From positions 2,728,001 through 2,792,000 of the forward strand of contig NZ_CP019082.1 in the NCBI RefSeq assembly GCF_001956985.1: a DNA stretch of 64,000 nt. The letters run 5' to 3'. This document shows positions 19,299 through 28,122 of the stretch, piece by piece (the stretch's first letter is position 1; each line of letters starts with the position of its first letter). The notes under the pieces were generated by a model. It was not told the origin of the DNA. It ran no database searches and saw only the letters and a program-made list of their open reading frames with translations. Source of the DNA: Paludisphaera borealis (lineage in GTDB: Bacteria; Planctomycetota; Planctomycetia; Isosphaerales; Isosphaeraceae). Made by a program: the position numbers and the translations under genes.

Positions 19299-19676
19299 AT
19301 GATTCCGGGCGAGTATTTCTTCGACGGCGACGACATCGAGCTCAATCCGGGCCGGCCGAACATCACGATCACGGTCAACAACACCGGCGACCGTCCGGTG
19401 CAGGTCGGCGCGCACTACCACTTCTTCGAGACGAATCGCGAGCTGGTCTTCGACCGCGAGAAGGCGTATGGGATGCACCTCGACCTGCCGAGCGGCACCG
19501 CGGTGCGGTTCGAGCCCGGCGACGTCAAGGACGTCCAGCTCGTCGCTTACGGCGGCCGACGGGTGGTGTACGGGTTCAACGGCCTGGTGATGGGCCGCCT
19601 CGACGATCCTTACACGCGCCAGATGAGCATCAAGCGGTGCATGGACCAGAAGTACGGCCACAAGCCCCAGAAATGA
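19299..19676 (+). CDS. ureB: Urease subunit beta
   Basis: A 125-residue beta subunit of urease. Family motifs: [53 protein letters not shown], and [13 protein letters not shown]. It forms the trimeric core with the gamma and alpha subunits. AGGGAG precedes ATG, and the gap from ureA is 64 bp. The gene is separate rather than fused to ureA, as usual outside Helicobacter. Confidence 0.97.
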   Translation: MIPGEYFFDGDDIELNPGRPNITITVNNTGDRPVQVGAHYHFFETNRELVFDREKAYGMHLDLPSGTAVRFEPGDVKDVQLVAYGGRRVVYGFNGLVMGRLDDPYTRQMSIKRCMDQKYGHKPQK

Positions 19677-19734
19677 GCCACGGCCTGGCGTCCCCCCTCG
19701 CATTCCTCATCTCCAAAGGAAAGAGACCCATCCC

Positions 19735-21108
19735 ATGAGTTTGCGGCTGACTCGACAGGCTTACGCGTACAAATACGGACCGACCACCGGCGACCGGATT
19801 CGACTGGCCGACACCGAGCTGATCATCGAGATCGAGCAGGATTACACCACTCCGGGCAACGAGGCGGTCTTCGGCGGCGGCAAGTCGATCCGCGACGGCC
19901 AGTCGCAATGCCCGTTCGACGAGCCGATGAGCCCCGAGCATTGCGACCTCGTGATCACCAACGCGGTGGTCATCGACCACTGGGGGATCGTCAAGGGGGA
20001 CATCGGCATCCGCAACGGGCGGATCGTGGCCGTGGGCATGGCCGGCAACCCGCTGACGCAGGACGACGTCGACCCCCGGCTGGTGATCGGGCCGGGAACC
20101 GAGGTCATCGCCGGCGAAGGCATGATCTGCACGGCGGGAGGGATCGACAGCCACATCCACTTCATCTGCCCGCAGCAGGTCGAGACGGCCGTCGCCTCGG
20201 GGATCACCACGATGCTCGGCGGCGGCACCGGCTCGGCCACCGGGACGTGGGCGACCACCTGCACGCCGGGCGCGTGGAACATCATGCGGATGCTCCAGGC
20301 GGCCGAGGGGCTGCCGGTCAACCTCGGTTTCATGGGCAAGGGGAACGGCAGCCTGGCGGAGCCGCTCCGCGACCAGATCCGCGCCGGGGCCTGCGGCCTG
20401 AAGCTCCACGAGGACTGGGGCACCACCCTCGAAGTCATCGACACCGCGCTCAAGGTGGCCGACGAGTTCGACATCCAGATCGCGATCCACACCGACACTC
20501 TCAACGAGTGCGGGTTCATCGACGACACGATCGCCGCGATCGCCGGCCGGGCGATCCACACGTTCCACACCGAGGGCGCCGGCGGCGGCCACGCGCCGGA
20601 CATCATCAAGATCGCCGGCTGCCCCAACGTCCTGCCCTCCAGCACCAACCCGACCCGGCCGTTCACCAAGAACACGATCGACGAGCATCTCGACATGCTG
20701 ATGGTGTGCCATCACCTGTCGCGGAAGATCCCCGAGGACGTGGCGTTCGCCGAGAGCCGCATCCGGGCCGAGACGATCGGCGCCGAGGACGTGTTCCACG
20801 ACCGCGGCATCATCAGCATGATGAGCTCCGACTCGCAGGCGATGGGCCGGGTCGGCGAGGTCGTAATGCGGACCTGGCAGACCGCCCACAAGATGAAGGT
20901 GCAGCTCGGCGCCATGGCATCGGACAGCGCCCGCAACGACAACGAGCGGGTCAAGCGGTACGTCGCCAAGTACACGATCAACCCGGCGGTGGCCCAGGGG
21001 ATCGCCCGCCACGTCGGCAGCATCGAGGGGGGCAAGCTCGCCGACCTGGTGCTGTACGAGCCGGCCTACTTCGGCGTCAAGCCGTTCCTGGTGATCAAGG
21101 GGGGATGA
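19735..21108 (+). CDS. ureC: Urease subunit alpha, N-terminal 457 residues (frame broken)
   Basis: The catalytic subunit, holding the dinickel centre. All active-site residues are in this part: the His pair in DSHIHFICP, the carbamylated Lys and following His in GLKLHEDWG, His in IHTDTLNE, His in [12 protein letters not shown], the flap Cys in MVCHHLS and the Asp in SSDSQAMGR. The ORF stops at TGA 21106-21108, about 115 residues short of the usual ~570. The missing part continues in the -1 frame from ATG 21105. The break is at six consecutive G (21099-21104), where a seventh would restore one frame. This may be a sequencing or assembly error, a true mutation, a -1 slip, or a genuine split gene. 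Confidence 0.93.
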   Translation: MSLRLTRQAYAYKYGPTTGDRIRLADTELIIEIEQDYTTPGNEAVFGGGKSIRDGQSQCPFDEPMSPEHCDLVITNAVVIDHWGIVKGDIGIRNGRIVAVGMAGNPLTQDDVDPRLVIGPGTEVIAGEGMICTAGGIDSHIHFICPQQVETAVASGITTMLGGGTGSATGTWATTCTPGAWNIMRMLQAAEGLPVNLGFMGKGNGSLAEPLRDQIRAGACGLKLHEDWGTTLEVIDTALKVADEFDIQIAIHTDTLNECGFIDDTIAAIAGRAIHTFHTEGAGGGHAPDIIKIAGCPNVLPSSTNPTRPFTKNTIDEHLDMLMVCHHLSRKIPEDVAFAESRIRAETIGAEDVFHDRGIISMMSSDSQAMGRVGEVVMRTWQTAHKMKVQLGAMASDSARNDNERVKRYVAKYTINPAVAQGIARHVGSIEGGKLADLVLYEPAYFGVKPFLVIKGG

Positions 21109-21455
21109 TCGTTTACGCCCAGATGGGCGACCCCAACGCCAGCATCCCGACGCCCCAGCCGGTCTACATGCGGCCCCAGTTCGCCGCCTACGGCCGGGCG
21201 CTTTCGAAATCGTGCATGACGTTCGTCTCGAAGGCGTCGATCGAAGCCGGCATCGTCGACCGCTACGGCCTGCAACGCGAGGTCGTCGCGGTTGAGAACT
21301 GCCGCAACATCGGCAAGAAGGACATGCGGCGGAACGAGGCGACGCCCGAGATCAAGGTCGATCCCGACACTTATCAGGTGTGGGTCGATGGCGAGAAAGT
21401 CGGCAGCGATCCGCTCGACAAGCTACCGATGGCCCAGCGCTATTTCCTCTTCTGA
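21105..21455 (+). CDS. ureC: Urease subunit alpha, C-terminal 116 residues in shifted frame
   Basis: This frame encodes the expected C-terminus of Ure[24 protein letters not shown] at the start, [23 protein letters not shown] in the middle and PMAQRYFLF at the end. The ATG overlaps the stop of the upstream part as ATGA, an arrangement used for coupled translation. The lengths 457+116 add up to a normal alpha subunit, with no residues apparently lost. If the frameshift is an artefact, the true gene is 19735-21455. It contributes structural elements only; no nickel ligand lies here. Confidence 0.85.
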   Translation: MIVYAQMGDPNASIPTPQPVYMRPQFAAYGRALSKSCMTFVSKASIEAGIVDRYGLQREVVAVENCRNIGKKDMRRNEATPEIKVDPDTYQVWVDGEKVGSDPLDKLPMAQRYFLF

Positions 21456-21471
21456 TGAAGGACGCTGGACG

Positions 21472-22158
21472 ATGAACCTTTCCCTGCTCCAGATCGCCGA
21501 CTCGGCGCTGCCGATCAGCGGCTACACTCACTCGTGGGGCCTCGAAGCGGCGATCGCCCGCGGCCTGGTCCACGACCCCGAGAGCCTGGAGCGCTGGACC
21601 CGACACTGGCTCCGGACGTCGCTGGGCCCCTTCGAGGGGGTCCTGGCGGCTTCCGGCTGCCGGTCCGCCCGCGCGGGGAGCCCCGCCGAGCTGCGCGCGT
21701 TGAACAACCTGGCCGACGCCTCGATCATGCCTCCCTCGACCCGCCGCGCCAGCCGCGAGATGGGGGAGCAGCTCCTCGCCCTGGGGACGACCTGGGCGTG
21801 GTGCTCCGGAGGCCTCGCGCCATTCGTGGAACCCGCCCGAGAGGGTGAGGAACCGCCCAGGTGGCACCATCCGGTCGCCTTCGGCCTGCTCGGCGCCCTG
21901 GCCGGCGGCGAGCCCGAGGACGTCCTGACGGTCTACCTGCACCAGGCGGTAATGGGTATGGTGGGGGCTGGGGTCCGGGCCGTCCCCGTCGGCCACACCC
22001 ACGGCCAACAGATCCTGGCCTACCTCCACGGCGACATCCGAACCATGGCCGCGGACCTCGTCAACCGCGCCCCGGAAACCGCCGGCGGCGGTTGCCCGTT
22101 TTATGAGATTCTCTGCGATGAACAGACTCGACTCTACGCACGCATGTTCCGTTCTTGA
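21472..22158 (+). CDS. ureF: Urease accessory protein UreF
   Basis: A 228-residue all-helical chaperone that, with UreD/H and UreG, delivers nickel to apo-urease and gates GTP hydrolysis by UreG. The family start [21 protein letters not shown] is clear, as are [25 protein letters not shown] and the C-terminal [17 protein letters not shown] lies 10 nt before ATG. It starts 16 bp after ureC and overlaps the likely ureG start. Confidence 0.94.
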   Translation: MNLSLLQIADSALPISGYTHSWGLEAAIARGLVHDPESLERWTRHWLRTSLGPFEGVLAASGCRSARAGSPAELRALNNLADASIMPPSTRRASREMGEQLLALGTTWAWCSGGLAPFVEPAREGEEPPRWHHPVAFGLLGALAGGEPEDVLTVYLHQAVMGMVGAGVRAVPVGHTHGQQILAYLHGDIRTMAADLVNRAPETAGGGCPFYEILCDEQTRLYARMFRS

Positions 22159-22918
22159 TCCGCCGCCCGAACTGTCGGGCGGGCCCGCGGCGACGCGGCG
22201 ACGCGCCGGGCGATGGGGCGCGGCGTTCCACAAAGACCCCGACGGTTCCCACTCCCACGACCACATGGGGAGGCCCGGCCCGGCCCGCTACGCGGGGCCG
22301 ACGCGCAAGGTCTTCACCCTCGGCGTCGCCGGGCCGGTCGGCTCGGGCAAGACGGCGCTGGTCGAGGCGCTCTGCCGGGCCCTCTGGCCCGAGATCAACC
22401 TCGCCGTCATCACCAACGACATCTACACCCACGAGGACGCCGAGTTCCTCTCGCGCAGCGGGGTGCTGCCGGTGGAGCGGATCGTCGGCGTCCAGACCGG
22501 CGGCTGCCCGCACACCGCCATCCGCGACGACGCCAGCGCCAACCTGAGCGCCGTGGCCAACTTCCAGCGCCAGTTCCCCGACCTGAAGCTGGTCGTGGTC
22601 GAATCCGGCGGCGACAACCTCACGGCCGTCTTCTCGCGCGAGCTGGCCGATCGCTTCATTTTCGTCATCGATGTTGCTGAAGGGGACAAGATCCCCCGCA
22701 AGGGGGGGCCGGGAATTTGCTCCAGCGACCTGTTGATCATCAACAAGACGGACCTGGCGCCGCACGTGGGAGCCGACCTGGCGGTGATGGATCGCGACGC
22801 CCGGAAGATGCGGGGCGAGCGACCGTTCATGATGGTGAGCATCCGCAAGAAAGAAGGCGTCGAGGAGGTGGTCCAGTGGGTGCGCGAGCAACTCGCATCA
22901 CACGGGAAGAGTTCCTGA
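22103..22918 (+). CDS. ureG: Urease accessory GTPase UreG
   Basis: A SIMIBI-class GTPase for nickel insertion. P-loop [29 protein letters not shown], the metal-binding CPH of UreG in [25 protein letters not shown] and the guanine-specificity motif INKTDLAP are all present. A His-rich stretch ([12 protein letters not shown]) before the domain may store nickel. The start is uncertain: 22103 and 22118 (ATG, inside the ureF end) or 22265. I keep the longest because the His-rich part is typical. No ureE is present in the cluster, so this His-rich tail may partly stand in for it. Confidence 0.93.
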   Translation: MRFSAMNRLDSTHACSVLDPPPELSGGPAATRRRAGRWGAAFHKDPDGSHSHDHMGRPGPARYAGPTRKVFTLGVAGPVGSGKTALVEALCRALWPEINLAVITNDIYTHEDAEFLSRSGVLPVERIVGVQTGGCPHTAIRDDASANLSAVANFQRQFPDLKLVVVESGGDNLTAVFSRELADRFIFVIDVAEGDKIPRKGGPGICSSDLLIINKTDLAPHVGADLAVMDRDARKMRGERPFMMVSIRKKEGVEEVVQWVREQLASHGKSS

Positions 22919-23814
22919 CGCCCCCCGAATTCCTCGGGCTTGAGTCGATCCACAACCCCGCCGCCCGCGTGGGCGGCGCGCGGATCGAGCTGATCCGCAC
23001 CGGCGACGAGACCCGCCTGGGCACCCGCTACCAGCAGATCCCCATGCGGATCTTCCCTCCGTTCGCGTTCCCGACCGAGCCGGCGGCGTTGCTCTATTTG
23101 ATCAACCTCACCGGCGGCCTGATGGACGGCGACGCCCACCTGGTCGAGCTCACGGCGAGGGCCGGCGCGCGGGCGTTGGTCACGGGACAGTCGGCCTCGC
23201 GAATCCATCCGGCCCTGGACAGTTACTCGACCCAGCAATGGGCCGTCACGGTCGAGGACGACGCCTGCCTCGTCGTCATGCCGGGCCCGGCGATTCCCTT
23301 CCAGGGCTGCCGCTACTACCAGCGGGCCCGCGTCGAGCTCGCGCCGCGCGCCCGGCTGGTCTGGGGCGACGTCTGGCTCCCCGGCCGCTACGACCGCGGC
23401 GTGCTCTCCGAGCGGTTCCAGTTCGATCGGATCGTCCAGGATCTGGAAGTCCGTCGCGAGGGCCGCCTGATCTATCGCGACCGGTTCCGATGGGACGGCC
23501 CCTGGACCGATGAGGAAGCCCACTGGTACTTCGGCGGCAACCTGGCGACCGCCAACCTGATCATCGCCGGGCCGACGCCCGAAACCGACGCCCTGCCCGC
23601 GGCCGGACCGGGCCTGCTGCGCTCGGTCTTCCCGCTCGACGTCGACGTCACCTGCGTGCGATGGTGCGGCCCGCCGACGGCCGTGACGACCGACCTCGCG
23701 AACGTCGCGCTACGAGTCGCCGGCTATTGGACCGACGGCCCCGGCGGCCGTCCCTGGCTCGTCGAGTCGGGGGGCCTCGCGCCCAATCACTGGTTCTCGC
23801 CGCCAGCCGGCTGA
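22876..23814 (+). CDS. ureD: Urease accessory protein UreD (UreH)
   Basis: A 312-residue scaffold of the UreDFG complex. Family motifs: [20 protein letters not shown] (usual TGGxxxGD), [33 protein letters not shown] and [13 protein letters not shown]. The GTG start at 22876 is supported by AGGAGG 7 nt upstream and overlaps the end of ureG by 43 bp, implying coupled translation. It is the last gene of the urease operon and precedes the second porin by 121 bp. Confidence 0.93.
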   Translation: MGARATRITREEFLTPPEFLGLESIHNPAARVGGARIELIRTGDETRLGTRYQQIPMRIFPPFAFPTEPAALLYLINLTGGLMDGDAHLVELTARAGARALVTGQSASRIHPALDSYSTQQWAVTVEDDACLVVMPGPAIPFQGCRYYQRARVELAPRARLVWGDVWLPGRYDRGVLSERFQFDRIVQDLEVRREGRLIYRDRFRWDGPWTDEEAHWYFGGNLATANLIIAGPTPETDALPAAGPGLLRSVFPLDVDVTCVRWCGPPTAVTTDLANVALRVAGYWTDGPGGRPWLVESGGLAPNHWFSPPAG

Positions 23815-23834
23815 CCCAGCGTGTGGAAGCCTTA

Positions 23835-23918
23835 AGAAAAGTCAACTTTTCTGGTGTCAAGCCCCCGTTTCGCCGATCTGAATATCGACGCTGTATCGAT
23901 TTCATCGATTATTCAGAT
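23835..23918 (+). promoter_or_regulatory. Palindrome and leader stem-loop upstream of porin 2
   Basis: AGAAAAGT-CA-ACTTTTCT at 23835-23852 is a perfect 8-bp dyad. Further on, ATCTGAAT (23876-23883) pairs with ATTCAGAT (23911-23918), and the pairing extends inwards with one bulge (ATCGA/TCGAT). The second hairpin ends just before the ribosome-binding region of the porin gene. An operator plus a structured leader is plausible; the regulator is unknown. Confidence 0.45.
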
Positions 23919-23935
23919 GAGTGGGGGCCGACATC

Positions 23936-25654
23936 ATGCCAGACGGAGATACCCGCAAAACCCTGATCGGCCGCCGCCGACCAACCAAGCTTGCGAGCCT
24001 GCTTGCCATCGTCCTGATTGCGGGCCGTGTGAGCCTCGCCCAAGAGGCCCCCACTGCGCCCCCACTGCCCGCATCGAGCGTCAGCGCCGACTCGGAGCTG
24101 CTCAAGGAGCTTCGAGAGCTTCGCCGCGAGGTGAAAGAGGCCAAGGCCGACGTCGGCCGGCTCCAGGGCGAACTGTCGACCATTCGGGCTTATCAGTCGA
24201 CTCCCGCCCCTCCGGTCCAGCACGCGCCGGAACCATCGTCTCCGGGCTACGATCTTCAGGAAGGGACTGGCCAAGGGAGGCCCGAAGGCAAGGGCGAGAC
24301 TACGGACGAAGACGCAGGCGTCGGGGACTTCCCCGTGCCGCTTACCCAATCGTTTCATGACGCTAAGAGGAAGACCGGAGCCGGAGACAACTTCCCGCTC
24401 AAAGGGAGCTATCGATACAACGGCAAGGGCACCGGCGCCCTTGGCGGCGGCGGCTATTTCCACATCGGCGACGAGAACGACGAGTTCACCCTCAACCTGA
24501 CCAACCAGATCACCATCGACGGCGCGTTCTTCGACCGCCAGAACATGCCGACGTCGTTCCAGGGCTTTTTCGTGCCCTTCGCTCGTACGTTTCTGTACGG
24601 CAACATCACCAAGGACTGGAAATACCAGATCGGCACCCAGGGGTTCGCCGGTCAGTTCAACTTGCTCGATATGTGGATGTCGTACAGCTTCGGCGACTGG
24701 CTGACCCTCCGCGCGGGCAAGGGGCTGTCGCCGCCGCTTTATGAGTATTACGCGTTCTCACCCGCGCTCGAGCCCGTGATTACCAACTCGCCGGTGTTTC
24801 AGTTCGCCGGTAAGCGTCAACTGGGCGTTATGGCGACCGGCAACCTGTTCAACAAGCGGATGCAGTACTGGTCAGGGATCGGCAACTCAGGCACAAGCTT
24901 CTTTTACGACCTGAACCGGAACGTGGAGTACAACGGCGCCGTTACGTTCAAGCCGTTCGAGAACTCCACAACCGCCCTGAACGGGCTGGGCGGCGGCGTT
25001 GGCGGCTCGGTCGGCGAGCAGCACTACTCCCTCCAACAGAGCAACGTATCGTTCCTGAACGGTGCGGGGGAGCCGACCACGAACTCGGCCTTCATCAACG
25101 CATCGGGCGTGCCGTTCTTCACGTACAACAGTAACGTCAGCGCAAATGGCCTGCGGAGTCGGATCGCGCCGCACATCTTCTGGTTCGGCCGGTTCAGTTT
25201 CCTCGCCGAGTATATGAACTTCAGTCGTCAGCTCACCGACGGTGTGACCAGCGGCCGCTCGACCCAGCGGGCGTTCTACGTCAACGCCTCGTACTTCTTG
25301 ACCGGAGAGCGCGACTTCAGCGGCAGCGGCTTCCAGGCTTACTCGACCGTCACCCCGCTCCGCCCGTTCATCCCCAGCCGCGGTGAATGGGGCCCCGGCG
25401 CCTGGCAGATCGCCGCGCAGTACGCAATGGTCAACACCGGCACCGGTGACTTCGCCCGCGGATTCGCCGACCCGACCACTTCGACAAACCGCCTCGACTC
25501 GGTCATGGTCGGCCTCAACTGGTGGCCCAATAAGTACACCCGACTCAGCTTCGACTACCTCTGGAACGGCCTCAACAATGCGATCCCGCTCAACGGCCCC
25601 GCGCCGATCGACACCTTCAGCACCGTCTGGATGCGGTTCGCGATGTTCTTCTGA
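23936..25654 (+). CDS. Porin, OprO/OprP-like, second copy
   Basis: A 572-residue outer-membrane barrel related to the porin before the carbonic anhydrase. A signal peptide ends near VSLAQE; a short coiled coil follows (ELLKELRELRREVKEAKADVGRLQGEL), then a low-complexity linker and the barrel (EFTLNLTNQITIDGAFF, FGNI-type FLYGNITKDWKYQIGTQGF, LTLRAGKGLSPPLYEYYAFS). It ends SFDYLWNGLNNA...WMRFAMFF with an aromatic terminus. ATG 23936 is used; the frame also has a GTG at 23921. Placed just after ureD, it may admit urea or related solutes, but the family is best known for anions. Confidence 0.88.
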   Translation: MPDGDTRKTLIGRRRPTKLASLLAIVLIAGRVSLAQEAPTAPPLPASSVSADSELLKELRELRREVKEAKADVGRLQGELSTIRAYQSTPAPPVQHAPEPSSPGYDLQEGTGQGRPEGKGETTDEDAGVGDFPVPLTQSFHDAKRKTGAGDNFPLKGSYRYNGKGTGALGGGGYFHIGDENDEFTLNLTNQITIDGAFFDRQNMPTSFQGFFVPFARTFLYGNITKDWKYQIGTQGFAGQFNLLDMWMSYSFGDWLTLRAGKGLSPPLYEYYAFSPALEPVITNSPVFQFAGKRQLGVMATGNLFNKRMQYWSGIGNSGTSFFYDLNRNVEYNGAVTFKPFENSTTALNGLGGGVGGSVGEQHYSLQQSNVSFLNGAGEPTTNSAFINASGVPFFTYNSNVSANGLRSRIAPHIFWFGRFSFLAEYMNFSRQLTDGVTSGRSTQRAFYVNASYFLTGERDFSGSGFQAYSTVTPLRPFIPSRGEWGPGAWQIAAQYAMVNTGTGDFARGFADPTTSTNRLDSVMVGLNWWPNKYTRLSFDYLWNGLNNAIPLNGPAPIDTFSTVWMRFAMFF

Positions 25655-25859
25655 GCCGGACTCCGGACGAAATCCAGGCCCGCGCCTTGTCGCCTCGATC
25701 GCCATCGGCGATCATTCTGACGGAGCAATCGAGGCTCATCGATCGTCGCGCGGCACGCGACGAATCGGGATGAGCCCGACTCCGTCAGGCGGGGCGGGCC
25801 GGGATCGCGCCGCCGCCGGACTGACGTCCCACCTCGATCCCGAGGAAGCGTTCGACTTC

Positions 25860-26216
25860 ATGCGTCAAGTGTCGAAGATCGGGCCTACGGCGGGAATTCT
25901 CCTGCTCGGCGGCCTTGTGGGTCTTGCCTTCATCGCCCGTTCGGGCGAGGCGAGCGCGAACTCGTCCCCTCTCCCCTTCGAGTTCGCCCCTTCGCAGGCC
26001 CAGGCCGCTCCCGCAGCGGCGCCCGCCCCGTACTTCTACGGAGCCGGAGCCCAGGGCTTCGGCTACTACGTCACTCCCGGCCTCCAGGCCGCGACCGCGG
26101 CGGCGCCCGTGCAAGTCGCCGCGCGAAGGCCTCAGACCGTCGGCCCCGGCGCCCGCAACTGGGCGACTGGCAGCCGAGTTCCGCTTCATCGGCCCTGGCT
26201 CAAGTCCAGAAGCTGA
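25860..26216 (+). CDS. Small anchored protein with a conserved-looking C-terminal motif, unknown function
   Basis: A 118-residue protein: a short N-terminus, one hydrophobic segment (GPTAGILLLGGLVGLAFIA), an Ala/Pro/Tyr/Gly-rich extracytoplasmic part (PAAAPAPYFYGAGAQGFGYY) and a basic end RNWATGSRVPLHRPWLKSR. The patterned end, with Trp, Pro and basic residues, suggests a functional tail rather than random sequence. GAGGAA lies 12 nt before ATG. No known domain. It could be a peptidoglycan or envelope-associated factor. The longer frame upstream is a shadow of the porin. Confidence 0.6.
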   Translation: MRQVSKIGPTAGILLLGGLVGLAFIARSGEASANSSPLPFEFAPSQAQAAPAAAPAPYFYGAGAQGFGYYVTPGLQAATAAAPVQVAARRPQTVGPGARNWATGSRVPLHRPWLKSRS

Positions 26217-26293
26217 GATTTCCTCCCAGAGAGACGACGCGCGGCATCACAGAGAAACTCTCTCCGGCGCTAGCGCCGGGAAAGGAAATCGGC

Positions 26294-27367
26294 ATGAGAT
26301 CGATGACGAGAATCGGGATCGCGGCGGCCTTGCTCGGCGGCTGCGTCCTCCCGGCCGCGACGGTGCGGGCCGAGGACTGGAAGACCGAGCACGACGCCGG
26401 CTGGAACGCCTACAAGGCCGGCCGACTCGAGGAGGCCGAGACCCAACTCAAGGCGGCGGAAACCGACGCGCGATCGTTCGGCGAATCCGACCCCCGGCTC
26501 GCGACGACCCTCGACCACCTCGCCTGGGTGTTCTCCGCCGAGGGGAAGAACGCGGAGGCCAAGGCCTTCGCGAAGGCCGCCCTGGCGATTCGCAAGAAAA
26601 TCCACGGCGAAGCGCACGCCGACGTCGCCGACAGCCTCAACACGCTCGCCGGCGTCCTCGACGCCGAAGGTTCGGTCGCCGAGGCCGAGCCGATCTACGC
26701 CGAGTATCTGGCCGTCGCCGAGAAACTCGACGGTCCCGAACACCCCAACGTCGCGGCCGCCCTCGACAACCTGGCGGCGGTCGACCATGTGCTGGGTGAA
26801 CGCGATAAAGCCGAGGCCCTCTACAAGCGGGCCCTCGCCATCCGCGAGAAGACGGCCGGCGCCGAATCGATCGACCTCGCCGCCACCCTACACAACCTCG
26901 GCGTCCTCTATTTCGACGAGAAGAAGTTCGAAGTGGCTGAGCCGCTCCTGGACCGCGCGCTCGCGATCCGGAAGAAGGCCCTCAAGCCCGATCACCCGGA
27001 CGTCGCGGCGAGCCTGGAAGTGCTCGGCTGGCTGCACGCCGCCGAAGGGAAGGCCGACGCTGAGTCACTGCTCAAGCAGGCCCTGGCGCTGTATGAGGCC
27101 GACCTAGGGAAGGATCATCCCCATGCCGCCCGCTGCTGCTCGGAGCTAAGCCGCGTCTGCAAGAATCTCGACGAGGCCGAAGCCCACTCCAAGCGGGCCG
27201 TCGGCATCCTCGAACACGCCGGCGACCCCGGCCAGCTTGCGACGGCCCTTGACGATTACGCCGCCGTGCTACGCAAGATCGGCCACGACGAAGACGCCGA
27301 GAAAATCGAAGCCCGCGCCGAAACCCTCCGCGAATCGGCCAAGAGCCCCGCGACGCCCAAGAACTGA
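26294..27367 (+). CDS. Secreted tetratricopeptide-repeat protein
   Basis: A 357-residue protein with a signal peptide (RIGIAAALLGGCVLPAATVRAED) and about six TPRs of the kinesin light chain (TPR_10/TPR_12) type, each with HPNVAAALDNLA-like or LAIRKK-like sequences (residues ~60-330). TPRs mediate protein-protein contacts; no catalytic domain is seen. ATG 26294 or 26303 both give a signal peptide. A perfect hairpin lies 27 bp after the stop. Function unknown. Confidence 0.85.
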   Translation: MRSMTRIGIAAALLGGCVLPAATVRAEDWKTEHDAGWNAYKAGRLEEAETQLKAAETDARSFGESDPRLATTLDHLAWVFSAEGKNAEAKAFAKAALAIRKKIHGEAHADVADSLNTLAGVLDAEGSVAEAEPIYAEYLAVAEKLDGPEHPNVAAALDNLAAVDHVLGERDKAEALYKRALAIREKTAGAESIDLAATLHNLGVLYFDEKKFEVAEPLLDRALAIRKKALKPDHPDVAASLEVLGWLHAAEGKADAESLLKQALALYEADLGKDHPHAARCCSELSRVCKNLDEAEAHSKRAVGILEHAGDPGQLATALDDYAAVLRKIGHDEDAEKIEARAETLRESAKSPATPKN

Positions 27368-27394
27368 GCGTCGAGCCACCGCCCCCCCTCTCCT

Positions 27395-27419
27395 ACCGGG
27401 CGCCGCCAAGGCGCCCGGT
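27395..27419 (+). terminator. Hairpin after the TPR gene
   Basis: A perfect 10-bp stem ACCGGGCGCC/GGCGCCCGGT with loop GCCAA, followed by TTCTCG. The short T tract makes intrinsic termination uncertain. Confidence 0.5.
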
Positions 27420-27504
27420 TCTCGCCCTTGCTTCCCATGACGATCGCCATACAATCGATGGACGAGCGCGGGTCGTCGATGGGGGTAAAGCGGAGCGTGG
27501 ACGG

Positions 27505-28122
27505 ATGCGATACGGGGCGGGCCGTAAGGAAGAGACGCGGGCGCGGATCTTGAAGGCCGCGGGAAGGGTTTTCCGACGCCACGGCTATCATGCGTCGGGC
27601 GTCGACAAGGTGATGGAGGAGGCGGGCCTGACGGCCGGCGGCTTCTACGCCCATTTCGCCTCCAAGGAGGCGCTCTTCGCGGCGATGCTCGCGCCCACCG
27701 CCGCCGACCCCCCCGCCGCGCGGCAGCCGGATCGCTCCGACGCGACGGACCGCGAATGGGTCGAGGCGTTCCTCGAAAGCTATCTGAGCGCGTCGCACCG
27801 CGACAAGCCCGAGGACGGCTGCCCGCTGCCAGCCCTGGTCTCCGAGATCGCGCGGGCGGGCGGGCCGGTGAAGGCGAGCTTCCAGGAAATCGTCCGCGGC
27901 CTGGCGGCCCGGATCGAGCGCAGCGCCGGCGGCTCGGAAGACCGCGCGCTGGCGATCGTCGCGCTGTGCGTCGGCGGGCTCGGCGTCGCCCGGTCGGTCC
28001 AGGACGAGGCGCTCGGTGAACGCATTCTGTCGGCCTGCCGCGACCTGGCCGAGCGCTCGCTCGCCGATACGGACGACCCGCCTCAGCCGGCGAACCGCCG
28101 GAAGACCAAGGACGTATTCTGA
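27505..28122 (+). CDS. TetR/AcrR-family transcriptional regulator
   Basis: 205 residues. The N-terminal helix-turn-helix is clear: [53 protein letters not shown] (residues ~10-60). The C-terminal ligand-binding domain contains [15 protein letters not shown], as in the TetR_C_16/AefR-like group. TetR proteins repress efflux or metabolic genes and release DNA on binding a small molecule. The target is unknown; the RND pumps 4 kb away are a possibility only. Its 3' end overlaps the convergent fabF-like gene by 40 bp. Confidence 0.9.
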   Translation: MRYGAGRKEETRARILKAAGRVFRRHGYHASGVDKVMEEAGLTAGGFYAHFASKEALFAAMLAPTAADPPAARQPDRSDATDREWVEAFLESYLSASHRDKPEDGCPLPALVSEIARAGGPVKASFQEIVRGLAARIERSAGGSEDRALAIVALCVGGLGVARSVQDEALGERILSACRDLAERSLADTDDPPQPANRRKTKDVF

